Assembly (NCBI GenBank): GCA_030760725.1
Contig: JASWHV010000012.1
Location: 54,467,652 to 54,531,651, forward strand
Source: Neostapfia colusana
Lineage: Eukaryota > Streptophyta > Magnoliopsida > Poales > Poaceae
DNA: 64,000 bases
Direction: 5' to 3'
Below, in pieces: positions 1 through 11,451 of this stretch. Position 1 is the stretch's first letter, and every line of letters begins with the position of its first letter. A program made the position numbers and the translations under genes. The notes below the pieces were generated by a model that saw nothing but the letters and a program-made list of their open reading frames with translations, did not search any database and was not told the origin of the DNA.

Positions 1-99
1 GCTTCTTACTAGCTTCCACAAAGATAAGTGCAGCGGCAGGGTTTCCGGTGAGTCTCTGATGGCTCACCGAACAACCATCTTCATAGCAAATTTTATAAC

Positions 100-1199
100 C
101 TGCAAAACACTAATAATGCAACCGTGAGCACGATGGCTCAGCAAGACTTAACCGACACTCCTAACCATGAAACTCTACATGCAGGGATTACTAACATAGG
201 AAAAATATGATGCAACAACGACACGCCTACACGTTAATCCTTACTTTCAGTTTAATAGCAGCAGATTATTATGCCTTAGGCAGTCCTCACATTTGAAATC
301 CACAATCAAACAAGAAACCCTTTCCTACGATGTGGTGATGCCCAAAGAGGAAAATAAACTTAGTGAGCTCTACAACTACATCATACATGGTTGGCAATAC
401 AATGAATTTAAGAACTTCACGTCAGCAATGATTCATCACACTTTATCTAGAATTTATTACTATGTCGCAACTCAGTGAACAAGTGGTACTCATATAACCG
501 CGAGGGACGGTGATTCGAATCAGGACACACCGGGAATACACGACACATACACCCGCCTCAAAAGACTCACGCGAGCTCTTTCTTACGTTGTATGCAGCAA
601 CCTTTCACCCGTCACTCCAATGCCGAACCAGTTCCGCCGACCCATCAGAAGGGCCACTACACAGAACACGCCGAAGTTGCTCCGCTAGCGGGTTTACACC
701 TCTGACACCAACCCCCAAAGGACGGTCGCATAAGTTTCGACATGAGAGTACCCAAGTTACATCGGTTTATCGGGTCCCATGTATCCGATATGCATCCGGT
801 ACTGTTCAAACTTGCTCGGCAGGGCGGCATACGCATCGGTCCTTAACCGACACAAACAGAGCTACAGCCACACAGGCCCAACGTCCTGCTGCTCCTACTC
901 TCTGCTCGGTATCATTTTCCTTTCCAGAACTTTCATTCTCTAGAATCATACCCCACTGAACCAACATCCTAAACTCGCGGGTAGCTTCCAACTACTCAAC
1001 TTGTACCGGATCCTATACAACTTAAGCCTAGCCAAAGCTACACGAAGGTAACCTGTTCTACCCTTCAACTCTAAGGATTTGCGGGTCATGCATTTGGAGT
1101 ATGAATCACCTTGACCTAATGCACAATACATACTAGACCAATAAAAGTGATACAAAGTAAAATATAACTAAAAGCTGTTAAATGCAAACCGGGGCTTGC
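100..1199 (-). promoter_or_regulatory. candidate LTR intron in H (GC-AG type)
   Basis: On the minus strand a donor-like ATAAG|GCAAGC sits at 1199, and an acceptor-like GTTTTGCAG|G ends at 100, 1100 nt apart. The same pair at nearly the same spacing occurs in the LTRs of A, B, C and D. The motifs and spacing are read from sequence; splicing is inferred. Confidence 0.4.
125..140 (-). other. conserved LTR hairpin (H copy)
   Basis: Minus-strand TGAGC-CATCGT-GCTCA, a 5-bp stem preceded by TTGC and followed by GGTTGCAT. Matching hairpins sit at the same place in the LTRs of A, B, C and D. Confidence 0.5.
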
Positions 1200-3636
1200 C
1201 TTATGTTGCTGCAGGTTTAGTTCTAACTCAAATTCAGTAGCTTTGCGATGAGTAAAGCTTCAAGTTTCTGTTCTGAGTCGAATGCCTCGTCGAGCTCCTT
1301 CGTCATTTTTCCTACCGATATGAACATGTACAGTTTTATGTTGCGAGTATAAGAATTATAAAACAAATGTGTGTTATGACTTAAGAATGATTTAAACCAA
1401 CTAAGACTCGAGATCTGGGCTCTGGTTATGTGATGGACAGAGAAAAAATCATTTTGATCAATGTAGGTCTTTGGAATAAAGTTCAAAGAAATAGCTATTG
1501 GACATAAATATGAAGCTGGACATAATTGGCAGAAAACTGGAGAAGATGACTCAACTTGCTCTGAAATTTTTACAGTGGTCCATAGATCATACAGAGGTAT
1601 GGCTTGCAAAATTTCAGACATAGTTGATGGAAGATGTGGCCTAGGGAATTTTCTTACTATTTGGCTTCTCTGAAATCCTATGGCAATTATATGTCTTGTC
1701 ATGTTCCAAATTTGGTTTTTAAGAAACTTGAGAGTCTCATGAGTCCATAGGACTTGGTTTCACCATTTTTGGAGCTTCCTACACAGAGATATGAATTTTC
1801 TAAACTTGGTTAAAAGTCTGAAAATGTCTCTGTTCATTTTCCCATTTTTCGGAGACATAGAGGATTCAAACAACATTTGGCCAAGAAAATGGCGTCCAAT
1901 GCCTCTGAAACCTTTAATGGAGTTCAAGGATTAACAGAACTCCTGTAAAAATTCATACAAGATTTTCCTTAAATGAACTAATGAGCCAAATCCATGGATT
2001 TTCATAAACATGGGGCTGCATCCCTAGATAGTACTCTTTGAGAGTAATCCAACAAAATTTGTTTCACAATTTTTGGACACTCCTACACAAAGTTATGGCT
2101 CTCCAAAGTTTGAACTGAAATGGGAAAATATGGAAAATGTTTAAATGCTGACAGTGGATCCCACTCGTCATCCCTAACCTCCAGTCTCGCGCCAAACAGA
2201 GCAGTGGTGGCTCCCTCCGGTGAGGTCGCCGGAAAGACACTTCCCAGCCACCTCTGGACCCCCTGCTGGCCGCCCCCCCCCCCCATTTTCCCCCACGCTG
2301 AACTCGTTGGTGAGGTCGCCGGCGGCTGAAACTCGCCGGAAAACAGGGGCACACCGGCAACAGCTAACCCTAGGGCTCCGGCGAGGTTGTGCACGGTGAT
2401 TTCTCCACCAAATGGTTGGTTCTTAGGCTCTAAAGCACCAGGGGGTCGTATGAAAGACCGGCATGAGGTTTAAACAAGTTGGGGAGAGCTCCAAACCTAT
2501 CGGCACCGTGCACCCGACATGGTTCAGCGGTATACCCTTGAAAAGAACCCGGATTTCTCGCTCTACACTCAATTTCTTGGTCTAAAATCGATGGAGGAGG
2601 TGTGCTAGGCAGTTAAGAACTTGTGTGCGGAGTTTGAAACACAACCAACATGAATTGAGGACGAATTTTGCAATTCCTTACCTCAAGGTCAGTTTCGGCC
2701 GCCCGGGAGAAAAACTTGAAATTCTCCATCTGTGATCAATGGCTTGGGCTGAGTTTTGGAGGTGAGCAACTAGGCTTGTAGGTTCACCTATGGGGTGGCT
2801 TGCTTGGGCGTGATCACTTCTGGTTTGGGCTGCCCACAGTGACCAGTTCCGGTTTTTCAGCGTTTACCCGAGAGCTGCAGATTCTTTGCTGATTTCCGGT
2901 GCTATGGAGCTCGGGGCCGTGGGGGAAAGTTGCTGGTCGGCTAGAGCAACCTTGGGTGCAGCTCTTTGCTGTTGGGGGATCTAGCAATCGGGCTCTGGTG
3001 GTGGCTGTGTGACAGGGAGAAGAACACACACTGTTTGCTTCGGTTCTGAGCAAGGCTGTGGAAGATGGCTCACGTGGGGAGGCAAAGAGCTGAAGACTTC
3101 CCTCGGCGTCCTCAGCCACAGAGCAGGAGCTGGCGCTCAGCAACGTCGGTTTGCCTCCGGTGAGCAGGAGGTGGCGCTCTCCCGTGAACTGAGTCGGTTC
3201 ACTCCCCATACTGTATGACATGTGGGGTCCACCTCTCGCCCTTATCCCCAATTCAGTTTAAAATAGCAAACGAGCTCCAAATTTGATAAAATTTGGAGGA
3301 TAGGTCAAAATAAATATGAGGAACACAATGGTGCAATTAAATTTGAATTTCGGTGAAGTTGGAATTTGAAACTGAGATTTAAATTCAAATTCAAATTTTT
3401 CCCGTTTAAATTCCAACAAATAGGAAATCCTTTTCAAATGCTCTGAAAATTTGCCGGGCTATTATTGGATGTGTGGAGAACCAAATGATAGCTTTAGATC
3501 TCCGTGTTCGGGAATTTTTGCAAGTTCAAGTTTCGACTTGGAGCTCACACCGTTAAATTCATAAGTTTAAATTCCCTCTCATTTTCTCGGTGTGACTTGT
3601 AGCTCCACTTGCTTGAGTTTTTGGGATCTCACAACA

Positions 3637-4498
3637 GATAGCTCGGTGGAAGAATTGCTGGTGCCTCAGTGTCAAGCTCATACAGAATCAAACATGTAAA
3701 AACTCGTAAATGTGCAATATGTGACATATTTCCCCCCTTCAAAAGAGAAATTTCAATTTATTATGACCGTAATATGACATATATATATAAAACAAAGCTC
3801 ATCCAAGTCATACTTTCAAGTAACTTACACTATCACATCAATGAGATACGTAAAGTAGTGTAAGGCATGCTAGAGATCAAGTGTAATTTTTCAATTTAAG
3901 CAAGTCATGATCTCATAAAGTTAACTATTTCAAAACATGAAAGCATGACACATGTTGTTTTATTTTTCATTATCTTTTAAAGCACGACATCAGATCATAT
4001 GATATTTGCAGGAGATTATATGTCGCATCAGTCTTATTCTACCAACCAAGCCAAGCCTATGTCATTTGACAATCAGAAGCTTAAGGACATGATTTTAGTC
4101 ATATACAACTTCTTTCAAGTTCATATCTAAGTGCAATGATAAGCCTATCAAAAGAAGAAGTGCGATACATGCATATTCTCTGGATCTTATTTTATTTTTC
4201 CATTTGATCAGAAAAGCTCAACATGAGGATAATTGACTGATTAATTTTTCATTATTAAAAACACTTGTCAGGATGCAAAATGTTCAAAATAGAAAGAAAG
4301 TTTGATCATGACCATATTTAGTGTAAGTAATTTTTCCAATTACTAGTCATGGCAAAAACTATAAAATGTATAACATAATGTAGTAAGAACTTTCAGCATG
4401 TAAAATGAATCATAAAGTCATATATGTATGAAATACTTTGCTCATATTATTTTAAAATCAGATTCACACATACACTTCCCAAGTTTCAAAACTCCCCC
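3637..4498. other. AT-rich flank of Copia element G, no gene seen
   Basis: This AT-rich stretch lies between the end of LTR H and the end of the G pol remnant. It probably holds G's 3' untranslated region and part of its 3' LTR. The minus-strand purine run TTTGAGGGGGAG (about 4490-4502) just after the pol stop looks like a polypurine tract of SIRE-type Copia elements. I could not place an LTR boundary and see no coding region. Confidence 0.4.
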
Positions 4499-5851
4499 TC
4501 AAATTAAGCCGTGAGGATGCATAACCCCTATTTCAGTACGAATGAAACAAAAACGAGTGAAATCCAAAGTTTTTGTAAAAATGTCAGCCAATTGTTGTTT
4601 GATATCTACATGGTGAAGCATAATGTTTCCTTTTTCAACATTATCACGGAGAAAGTGATACCTAATGTCAATGTGCTTTGTTCTAGAATGTTGCACGGGT
4701 TTTTAGCAATGCAAATGGCACTAGTGTTATCAAAAAACAGTGGAACACTATCTAGATCAACCCCATAGTCCTTAAGTGTTTGAACAATCCAAGGAATTTA
4801 TGAGCAAGCGCTAGAAGCAGCTACATATTCAGATTTGGCTGTGGATTGTGCAACTGAATTATGTTTTCTAGAAGACCAAGCAACAAGTGAATTAACAAGA
4901 AAATGACAAGCACCCGAAGTACTTTTCCTATCAATCCTACAACCACCAAAATCAGCATCCGAAAAAGTTTTTGACGGCTTGACGATGTGAAGCATGTGGG
5001 GAAGCTTGAAATCATGCACAAAGACATACGCTGAATTGTATGTCCGGTCTTGATGCCGTGAGGTACAAAAGTGACCCGATCATGCTTCTATATTCTTTTT
5101 GATCGACGGGTTCACCATCTTCGTCAAGTTCAAGTGTTGTTGTTGTCCCCATTAGTGTCCGAAGAGGCTTTCTTTTGTCCATGTTGAAGTTCTTAAATAG
5201 GTCTTTCGTATACTTCATTTGATGCACAAAAGTTCGTTCCTTGGTTTGCTTGATTTGCAGCCCCAAAAAGTATGTGAGTTCTTCCATCATACTCATTTCA
5301 AATTCCGAACTCATCATAGCTGAAAACTTGGACATAAGATAATGAGAAGAAGAACCAAAGATAATATCATCCACATACACTTGAACGAATAGTGAGTCAT
5401 TGCCGTGCTTAAGAACAAAAAGAATTTTATCAACCTTGCCAATGGTAAACCCGTTTTCAAGTAAAAATGTTTTTAACCTATCATACCATGCTCTAGGGGC
5501 TTGTTTAAGACCAAAGCTTTGGACAGTTTGTAAACATGATTAGGAAAATTTGGATTTTCAAACCTGGTGGTTGCTTAACATGAACCTTCTCATCTATGTA
5601 GCCATTAAGAAAAGCACTTTTAACATCCATTTGATATAACTTCAAACCTTTTGATGCAGCAAATGATAATAAAGTTCTTATGGCTTCTAATCTAGCAACG
5701 GGAGCAAAAGTTTCATCAAAATCTAAACCTTCAACTTGTGTGAAACCTTGAGTAACCAACCTAGTCTTATTCCTAATCACAACCCCATCCTAACTTTGTT
5801 TATTCTTAAACACCCATTTATTTCCAATTAAAGTGTGACCTTGAGGTGGAG
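4499..5851 (-). pseudogene. Copia pol remnant (RT-RNase H) of element G
   Basis: Minus-strand frames carry in order the Copia RT start (GNKWVFKNK near 5800, then FTQVEGLDFDETFAPVARLE), the RT core MYVDDIIFGSS near 5350, the RNase H segment DADFGGCRIDRKSTSG near 4950, and the C-terminal tail HLRD-type helix and LADIFTKTLD ending at 4499. This is the reverse transcriptase and RNase H part of a Ty1/Copia polyprotein that would copy element RNA into DNA. Motif style (KSAFLNGYIDEKVHVKQPPGL, DRKSTSGACHFLV) fits the SIRE/Maximus lineage. It is split among at least four frames with several stops, so it is dead. The N-terminal half (gag, protease, integrase) is missing because element D is inserted exactly at 5851/5852; it should lie beyond the window. 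Confidence 0.85.
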
Positions 5852-5912
5852 TGTAACACCCTCAAATTCATTACCATGAATTGCATACACATTTTCCATG
5901 TAGAGAAGCATT

Positions 5913-6125
5913 TGAAAAGAAGTAGAAATGGAGAAAAGCACCCTACAAATGGAGAAATAACCCTAGAAATAGAGAAAGAACCATAGAAATGGAGAAAGAA
6001 CCATATAATTGGAGAAAGAACCATAGAAATGGAGAAGGGAATATAGAAATGGAGAAAGGGACATAGAAATGGAGAGGGGAATATAGAAATGGAAAATAGA
6101 CATACAAATGGAGTGAAATGGAAAT
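5913..6125 (+). repeat. ~20-bp tandem array in the D LTR
   Basis: About ten imperfect units with the core CATAGAAATGGAGAAAG follow one another (for example near 5963, 5983, 6023, 6043, 6063). Spacing is about 20 bp with small indels. The array lies upstream of the TATA box, so it is in U3, where tandem arrays often act as enhancers; that role is inferred. Confidence 0.8.
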
Positions 6126-6344
6126 AAGATAGCTAAAATGAGCCATTTCCAAATTTCCCCCAAAATTTCCAAATTCCCCAATTCCCCAAAAGGGGGATTT
6201 CCCCCACATTTGGGGGAAATTTATCCCCAATGTAGCTGCATCCTAAATGGAGGAAAAATCCCTAGGACTCTTTGGTTGAGTTCCAAATTGACTAGGACTC
6301 TTAGTTGAGTTCCAATTGTAGTAGGACTCTTCTTTTCTCCCACT

Positions 6345-6352
6345 TATAAATA
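6345..6352 (+). promoter_or_regulatory. TATA box of D LTR
   Basis: TATAAATA follows a CT-rich stretch and precedes ACAACCCCAAGC, a good plant core promoter. Transcription would start about 30 bp downstream and run toward D's gag. Confidence 0.6.
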
Positions 6353-6469
6353 CAACCCCAAGCACCCCCCTTGGCCGCAGCCCCAACCCCCTCCCAAGTC
6401 GCCTAGTTGGAGCCCCCCTCCAAGTCGCTGAGTTGGCCACCCCCCTGCCAGAGTTTGGTCGCCGGTGAG

Positions 6470-6590
6470 CCCCACCGTCAAGCCCCGCTGACGAGCCCCG
6501 CCGTCGAGCCCCATCGTTGAACCCCGCCATCGAGCCCCGCCGTCGAGCTCCGTTGTCAAGCCCCATCGTCGAGACCCGCCGACGAGCCCC
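6470..6590 (+). repeat. 15-bp degenerate GC-rich repeat in the D LTR
   Basis: Repeated units like GAGCCCCGCCGTC, varied at the third and later positions, recur about every 15 bp downstream of the TATA box, giving a C-rich presumed leader segment. Period 15 keeps reading frame, but no frame here has recognisable coding content. Confidence 0.6.
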
Positions 6591-7150
6591 GTCACGCCTC
6601 GCCGTCGCCGGAGAAGAAGCCCGACGATCTGTCCTACCATAATTTTCCATAGAAAAATCCCCCGCTGCTGCAATTGCTAGGAGAAAGGACCTGCCACAAG
6701 GAGGAAGTGAGGTAGGTCTCGATTACCCATCTTACGACATCGCCGCTGTTTCTACGCATCCGTTTTCTTCGCCCCCTTCAGACAGAAACTTTTGCGTGTG
6801 GGCAGATCATGTTTTGATCGATTTTTGACGGTGGAATTGATCTAGATCTTGAGTCAAGATCCTTACCACGTCCACACTTGATCCCTACACCCTTGTTCGT
6901 CATAAAACCCTATGAAAGCTCATTAAAACATGCAAGAACACGTACAAACTGGTTTAATAAAACTGTACCATAGGATTTGCATTTATCTACCCCATTGCAT
7001 CTTGAGTAAAGTTTTTTGCATGATGATTGATTGCTGTAAATCTTGTATGTGTGTGGTCGTGAGTAGAAGGACAAGCTCAAGAGGCCGTCTACGAGGAACT
7101 ACAGCACCAAGACTACGAGACGCTTGAGCAACACGAACCACAGGAGCAAG

Positions 7151-8347
7151 GCAAGTGCCCCTTGACCATATTGATCCCATGTTTTGAAACTGTTTTGTTT
7201 GCGAAAACGTGTATGCTTGAGTCAACTTGATGGGACACCCTTTTATAGGAGTTTACTAGTTTTTTAACCATCCTTGTCGCCAGGAAAGTTGATGAGTCGG
7301 GTATGGTCGTTTTTCCTTTTTGCTTCGCTTAATTCACAGGATACGGGAAGCTGAAATAAATCATGGTTAGCTACTGCACTCATATGAATAATGATGATGA
7401 TAACTTGATGAGGTCAATGAGCATGGAATCGGGGAGATCTAGGCAAGCTTGGATCGAGGATGTTGCTGAATGAGATGGTGGTTTACTTGCCGTAGATCTA
7501 AGGACCGGTTGATGTGAGCACATGCAAGGAAAACAGTGCCACCACAAGGCCAAATATGGGTGCGGCTTAGCTGACTAATTAGGTGTGTTGCTAGCTTGTT
7601 ATGGACCGTTGGATGGCGCGGGGAATGGGAGTCGAGAGGGACTGCCCTGGGAACTGCATGGCACAAGAGGGGGCCCGTGGGTTGGAGAATGGAGATTCGA
7701 GCCTGCCGGTGAAACCTCAATGGGTCCGTACATCCTAGTAGCCCATTTGTAAATGCTATTTTGTGATCTCTTGTCCATACACCAACAGTTGTGTACTGGT
7801 ATAATGGAGGTTCTTTCTAGTCGCTGACGGGTGAAGAAATCACAAACTTGTGGGTAAAGTGGTGCCACCTCTGCAGAGCGTAAAACTATCATGATAGCCA
7901 TGCTTCCAATCACAAGCACCTGGCCAACTTCCACGATTAGAGGCAAAACTTGGGATGTTTATTCGGTTATGGTTATGGTATGATCATTGGGATTGGTTTT
8001 TGGACTGTTTTTGGTCATGACGATGAGTTTGGTTTCAGTTATATGAATATGAGATGGTTATGAATATTTATGAATATGAGATGAACTTGAGAAAGATTAA
8101 TGGCTGGTTGAGACATGATAGATGGTGAATTATGATGAAGGAATGTTGATGATTAATTTGGTTGTGATGGGAATAAACTCACCTAGAGGTAGTTACTGTT
8201 TTTACCATGTTTATGAAATAAAATTTGCATGCTGCAATGAGCCTTTTTATTGCCTACCTTGTTGTTAGCTACATGTCATACTTTTCCCGCACATGCTGAG
8301 TACGACATGTACTCACCCTTGCATTACCACATATACATCAGCTACAG
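7151..8347 (+). promoter_or_regulatory. candidate LTR intron in D (GC-AG type)
   Basis: AGCAAG|GCAAGTG at 7151 matches the strong consensus of GC-type donors, and ATCAGCTACAG|GAG ends at 8347 (1197 nt). The pair lies downstream of the TATA box and upstream of the poly(A) signal. The GGCAAGTG..CC(C)TTGACCA neighbourhood is shared with the C LTR. Confidence 0.4.
8297..8315 (+). other. conserved LTR hairpin (D copy)
   Basis: TGAGTAC-GACAT-GTACTCA forms a perfect 7-bp stem, preceded by CATGC and followed by CCCTTGCAT. It sits 32 nt upstream of the acceptor-like CAG. Confidence 0.55.
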
Positions 8348-8515
8348 GAGATGAGTACTTCGAGGACCATGTGGAGTACTAGGCGTGCGCACTACCGTCA
8401 ACATGCCTGTGGAGTTGAAGATTGGAGTCTGCTGTTTAGTTCTTTCCGCTGTCGTTTAGAGACTTCTGCTGCAAGAATAAGTTAGAGATTCATGAGTGAG
8501 ACATTGAGTCATTGT

Positions 8516-8521
8516 AATAAA
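8516..8521 (+). terminator. poly(A) signal in D LTR
   Basis: AATAAA in the context CATTGTAATAAAGTAC, about 130 bp before the LTR end. The C LTR has a similar TTGTAATAAATG at the corresponding place, which supports it. Confidence 0.5.
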
Positions 8522-8652
8522 GTACTTAAACTCTATTTATTCATGGTTATATTCTGTATTCAGTTTGTGGATTACATGTGTATGTGTGATGAACATCCTG
8601 GGCACACATATGCATTCTCTTGGATCTATTTTCGGAACCGGGTGTCACAAAT

Positions 8653-8666
8653 TGCTACCAGAGCCA
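8653..8666 (+). other. primer-binding site of D
   Basis: TGCTACCAGAGCCA, two mismatches from the initiator tRNA-Met complement TGGTATCAGAGCCA, starts 3 nt after the LTR end. The following CGTTGACCGTAGGA also matches C's primer-site neighbourhood. Confidence 0.7.
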
Positions 8667-8915
8667 CGTTGACCGTAGGATGCAACCCTAGGTAGAATGG
8701 ACACTCTAAAACACATAGGAACACCCCTCTAAACTGCTATTTTTGAAAATTGCTTGCTGCTGCACTTTACTTGTCAGTTCAGCCACCGCAAAGTGCTATT
8801 TTTAGCCCCTCTTTTTCCCTTCCTTTGGACAGCAACACTTGCTTTCTTGCTTCATAGCTTCTGAAGTTTTGGAGTATTTTCTTCTTCTCTAAATATTGTC
8901 ATGTCCTATTTATAT

Positions 8916-9417
8916 ATGCTGGTGATCAGGAGCACAACACGCATAAGGACTCGTCCACCACCACTCGGGAGTGCACTTAACCCCATTGAGGTGTCCGATG
9001 GACCATATTGGGAGGAGGTGAAGATGGACCCTCATGATGAAGAGGAAGTCAATAGATATATGCATGAGTAATAGGATCCGGAAGAGGTGGAACCATTCGA
9101 AGACGACATGGAGGATGATCCACAATAACGGCATTGGTACGCACCTTAGGAGGAGTTTCACGCGGGCTTACACCCCGTGGAACCTCACGAAGCTATGTCG
9201 GGAGGAGATAAATCCGAAGAAGAGCCACCCCTTGCTGAGGCCAATAATGAAGGTGATGAACAGGCCAACCGTTCAGTTCAAGAATTACGGTCCGATGGAA
9301 TGGAAGGAGGACGCATATCCAAGGAGCTCAAAGAATTTCTGGATTGCTGCATCTTATACCCGGAATATCTTCTCAAGAAAGTATCTCGTCTCGGACATGA
9401 AGAGTGGAAGGCTGAGG
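8916..9417 (+). pseudogene. upstream ORF of D, part 1 (unknown function, coiled-coil type)
   Basis: From the ATG at 8916 one frame can be followed to 9417 through four stop codons (near 9069, 9072, 9126 and 9147). It is acidic (DPHDEEEV, DPEEVEPFEDDMEDD) and becomes clean after 9177, ending HEEWKAEV at the insertion point of C. It lies between primer site and gag, where simple Gypsy elements have only leader, and is homologous in position and C-terminal sequence to the extra ORF of C at 13071. I do not recognise a known domain. The frame resumes at 22099. Confidence 0.6.
9413..9417 (+). repeat. target-site duplication of C, left copy
   Basis: TGAGG directly before the C LTR; the identical TGAGG is at 22094-22098 directly after the other LTR. 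Confidence 0.92.
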
Positions 9418-9811
9418 TGTAACACCCCAAAACCTGTCAAGAGGGGAATTTAAAATTTTTTGGACGTATTGCATGTGGTGCAAAAATTCAAATTCAAACT
9501 GGAATTCAAATTAAACTCAAAACAGAAATGAAAAAGAAAAAAAAAGAAAAAAATAAACCTCCCCGGCCAGTGGACCGAAACCCACCATCCGGCCCACTCA
9601 CCCCCGTGCCAGTCCGCAGCCGCGCACCCCCCCTCATTCCCACTGACACGTGGGGCCCACCATCTTCTTCTTCCTCGCGCACGCGCTCGGCCGACCAGAA
9701 CTCTCCTCTCTTCCCCGAATCAAAACCGCCCCGGATACTCGCGTATCCCAGCCGAATTTCGGTTCTGGACGACGCAAACTCGATCACAACCGAACGCCGC
9801 CCTTCCCCGGC

Positions 9812-9819
9812 TATATAAA
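9812..9819 (+). promoter_or_regulatory. TATA box of C 5' LTR
   Basis: TATATAAA after CCCCGG and before CATCGGCATC; the same block is kept in the 3' LTR at 19060. It is the best core promoter in this LTR. Confidence 0.65.
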
Positions 9820-11451
9820 CATCGGCATCTTCCTGATTTTCACCCACGATCAGCCGTTTTTCCTCCCGGTGAGAACCAGAGTTTCTCCGGCCAATTTCTC
9901 TCGATCTTCGCTCGGGATTGCTGATCTAACGCGCTGGTCTTGATCCACCGCCTCTGGGGAATCACGCAGGTGCCGAAAACTCGGTGGTTTGCGCTTCAAA
10001 CACAACGCCGACGAGCATCGCCGTGAATTCATCTCGGACCTCGTCGCCGACCGCCTTCCAGGACCTCCGAGCTCAAGAAAACCCCCGAGGTGAGATCCCC
10101 GACCTCCCCTCTACCGATCTATGCCATAAAATCCCAGTTTTAGGAAGAATTTACGAAGATCCGAAGCTCTCCGGCGAGATCGCCGCCTCCCGCCGCCGCG
10201 CGCCGCCGGGCAGCGCCGCCCGCGCTCGATCAGAGCGACGTGGCCGCTTGTGCGCCGTCTATTTTAAATTGCACGGTAGAATTTAAATCCCCGCGTACCG
10301 GTTCGACGTTATAATCTCAGCCGTCAGTTTTAAATCGGACGGTCCACGTCAGCCCCGCGTGGATAAAGGCCGGGATTCTTACGCGCTACCCCCTGGGGTT
10401 CTCGGAAAATACAAGATAGCCCTGGAAACTTCTGATCTAGCCACTGGAACTTCAGAAATTCATGTAAATTCAATTAAAAATCAGTTTTAGCCCCTGGACT
10501 TAATAAAAATTAGGAAAACCCCTCTGTTATGTGTAGATAGACCATTGGAAATTTATGAAATAATATAATAGACCCTGTAGTGGGGTGAGTTTACTTTTTT
10601 AACCTTATATAATATTAAATTTAGGAATTTGACTATGTAATTAAGATTTAAAATTTAAAAAGGGTGAGGCACAAACATTGTAAACTCAAGTTTAAACTTT
10701 ACTAACAATTGGAAAGATTTAGAATGAGCTAAAAATAAATTTTAGGCTGTAATGAAATCTATTTGGGTGTGTTCATGTTTATTTGATCTAGAAACACATT
10801 TTAGGCTAGGAAATAATTCTGAAAATTTGTAAAATAAATGTAAAATAGTTCACATCAGAGGAGAAGCTCAAAAATATATTATTTACTATTTTAGATCAGA
10901 ACCTATTCTGTTTAGATGATGTGTCTTACTATTTTCATAATAAAGTTCACAATTAGGTATAGAAAATAAATCCTAAAATATAGGAAAATAGGTATGCATA
11001 ACCAGAAAATGATAAATGAAATCTCCAAAACCCAAAGATTTCAGTTTAGGATTTGGTAGAAGATCTGAAAACCCATTTGGAGTAGGAAAACCTTCCATGC
11101 ATACTTGGTAGCTAAGGTGTGTATTAATTGAATATAAGAAATTTGTTTAAATTGGAAATTCATATATAGTGTACAAATATAAATCTGAATACAAAAGTCA
11201 GAAATCATATGCACATGTTTAAAAGTGCATGTAAGCCCAAAATCAACACACATAGAGTAACCACAACACATAGCAATATGAATGACTTTCATAAATGAAT
11301 GTGTGGTTTGTATGAAGTGAAAGTGTGAACTATGTCTTATGGATTGTTGTTTTCCTTTTGCTATGTGTGATGGTATGAGTAGAACCTGCTCCAAAGCAAG
11401 TTCTTCCTTTCCAAGATCAGGACTTTTCATTCTCAGAGCAGCAGGAAGAAG

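Larger units (their letters stand above)
1..3636 (-). mobile_element. LTR of element H, diverged relative of the A/B LTR, truncated by window edge
   Basis: This stretch aligns patchily, in the same orientation, with the long LTR at 37160-41477. Shared landmarks are the CTGCAAAAC/GTGAGCA block (100-140 vs 37560-37600), the block CCGCGAG-GACGGTGATTCG (about 498 vs 37945), GCAAACCGGGGCTTGCC (1184-1200 vs 38656-38672) and the AAAGTTATG segment (2088 vs 39583). The right edge reads GGGATCTCACAACA; on the minus strand that gives a TG-starting LTR end, and no purine tract lies beside it. I therefore take it as the outer 5' end of an LTR whose internal region, if any, lies left of the window; it may be a solo LTR. 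The short open frames inside it have no recognisable domains. The LTR assignment is fairly sure; the exact right boundary (3633 or 3636) is not. Confidence 0.7.
5852..8649 (+). repeat. 5' LTR of D (2798 bp)
   Basis: The LTR runs from TGTAACACCC to GGGTGTCACA and is followed at once by a primer site. It holds a 20-bp tandem array near its start, a TATA box at 6345, a candidate intron at 7151-8347, a hairpin at 8297 and an AATAAA signal at 8516. The segment 7600-7920 aligns clearly with 11905-12250 of the C LTR although most of the rest does not. No second copy is in the window to confirm the ends. Confidence 0.75.

Noticed and set aside
510..959. 149-codon open frame in the H LTR
   Set aside because: Lies in the LTR, composition follows GC content, no domain; the matching region of A is broken into other frames.
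5913..6125. CRISPR-like regular repeat
   Set aside because: Units are contiguous with no unique spacers; it is a tandem array in an LTR of a eukaryotic genome.
9034..9453. 139-codon frame overlapping D's upstream ORF and the C LTR
   Set aside because: Crosses an insertion junction and is in a different frame from the conserved protein.
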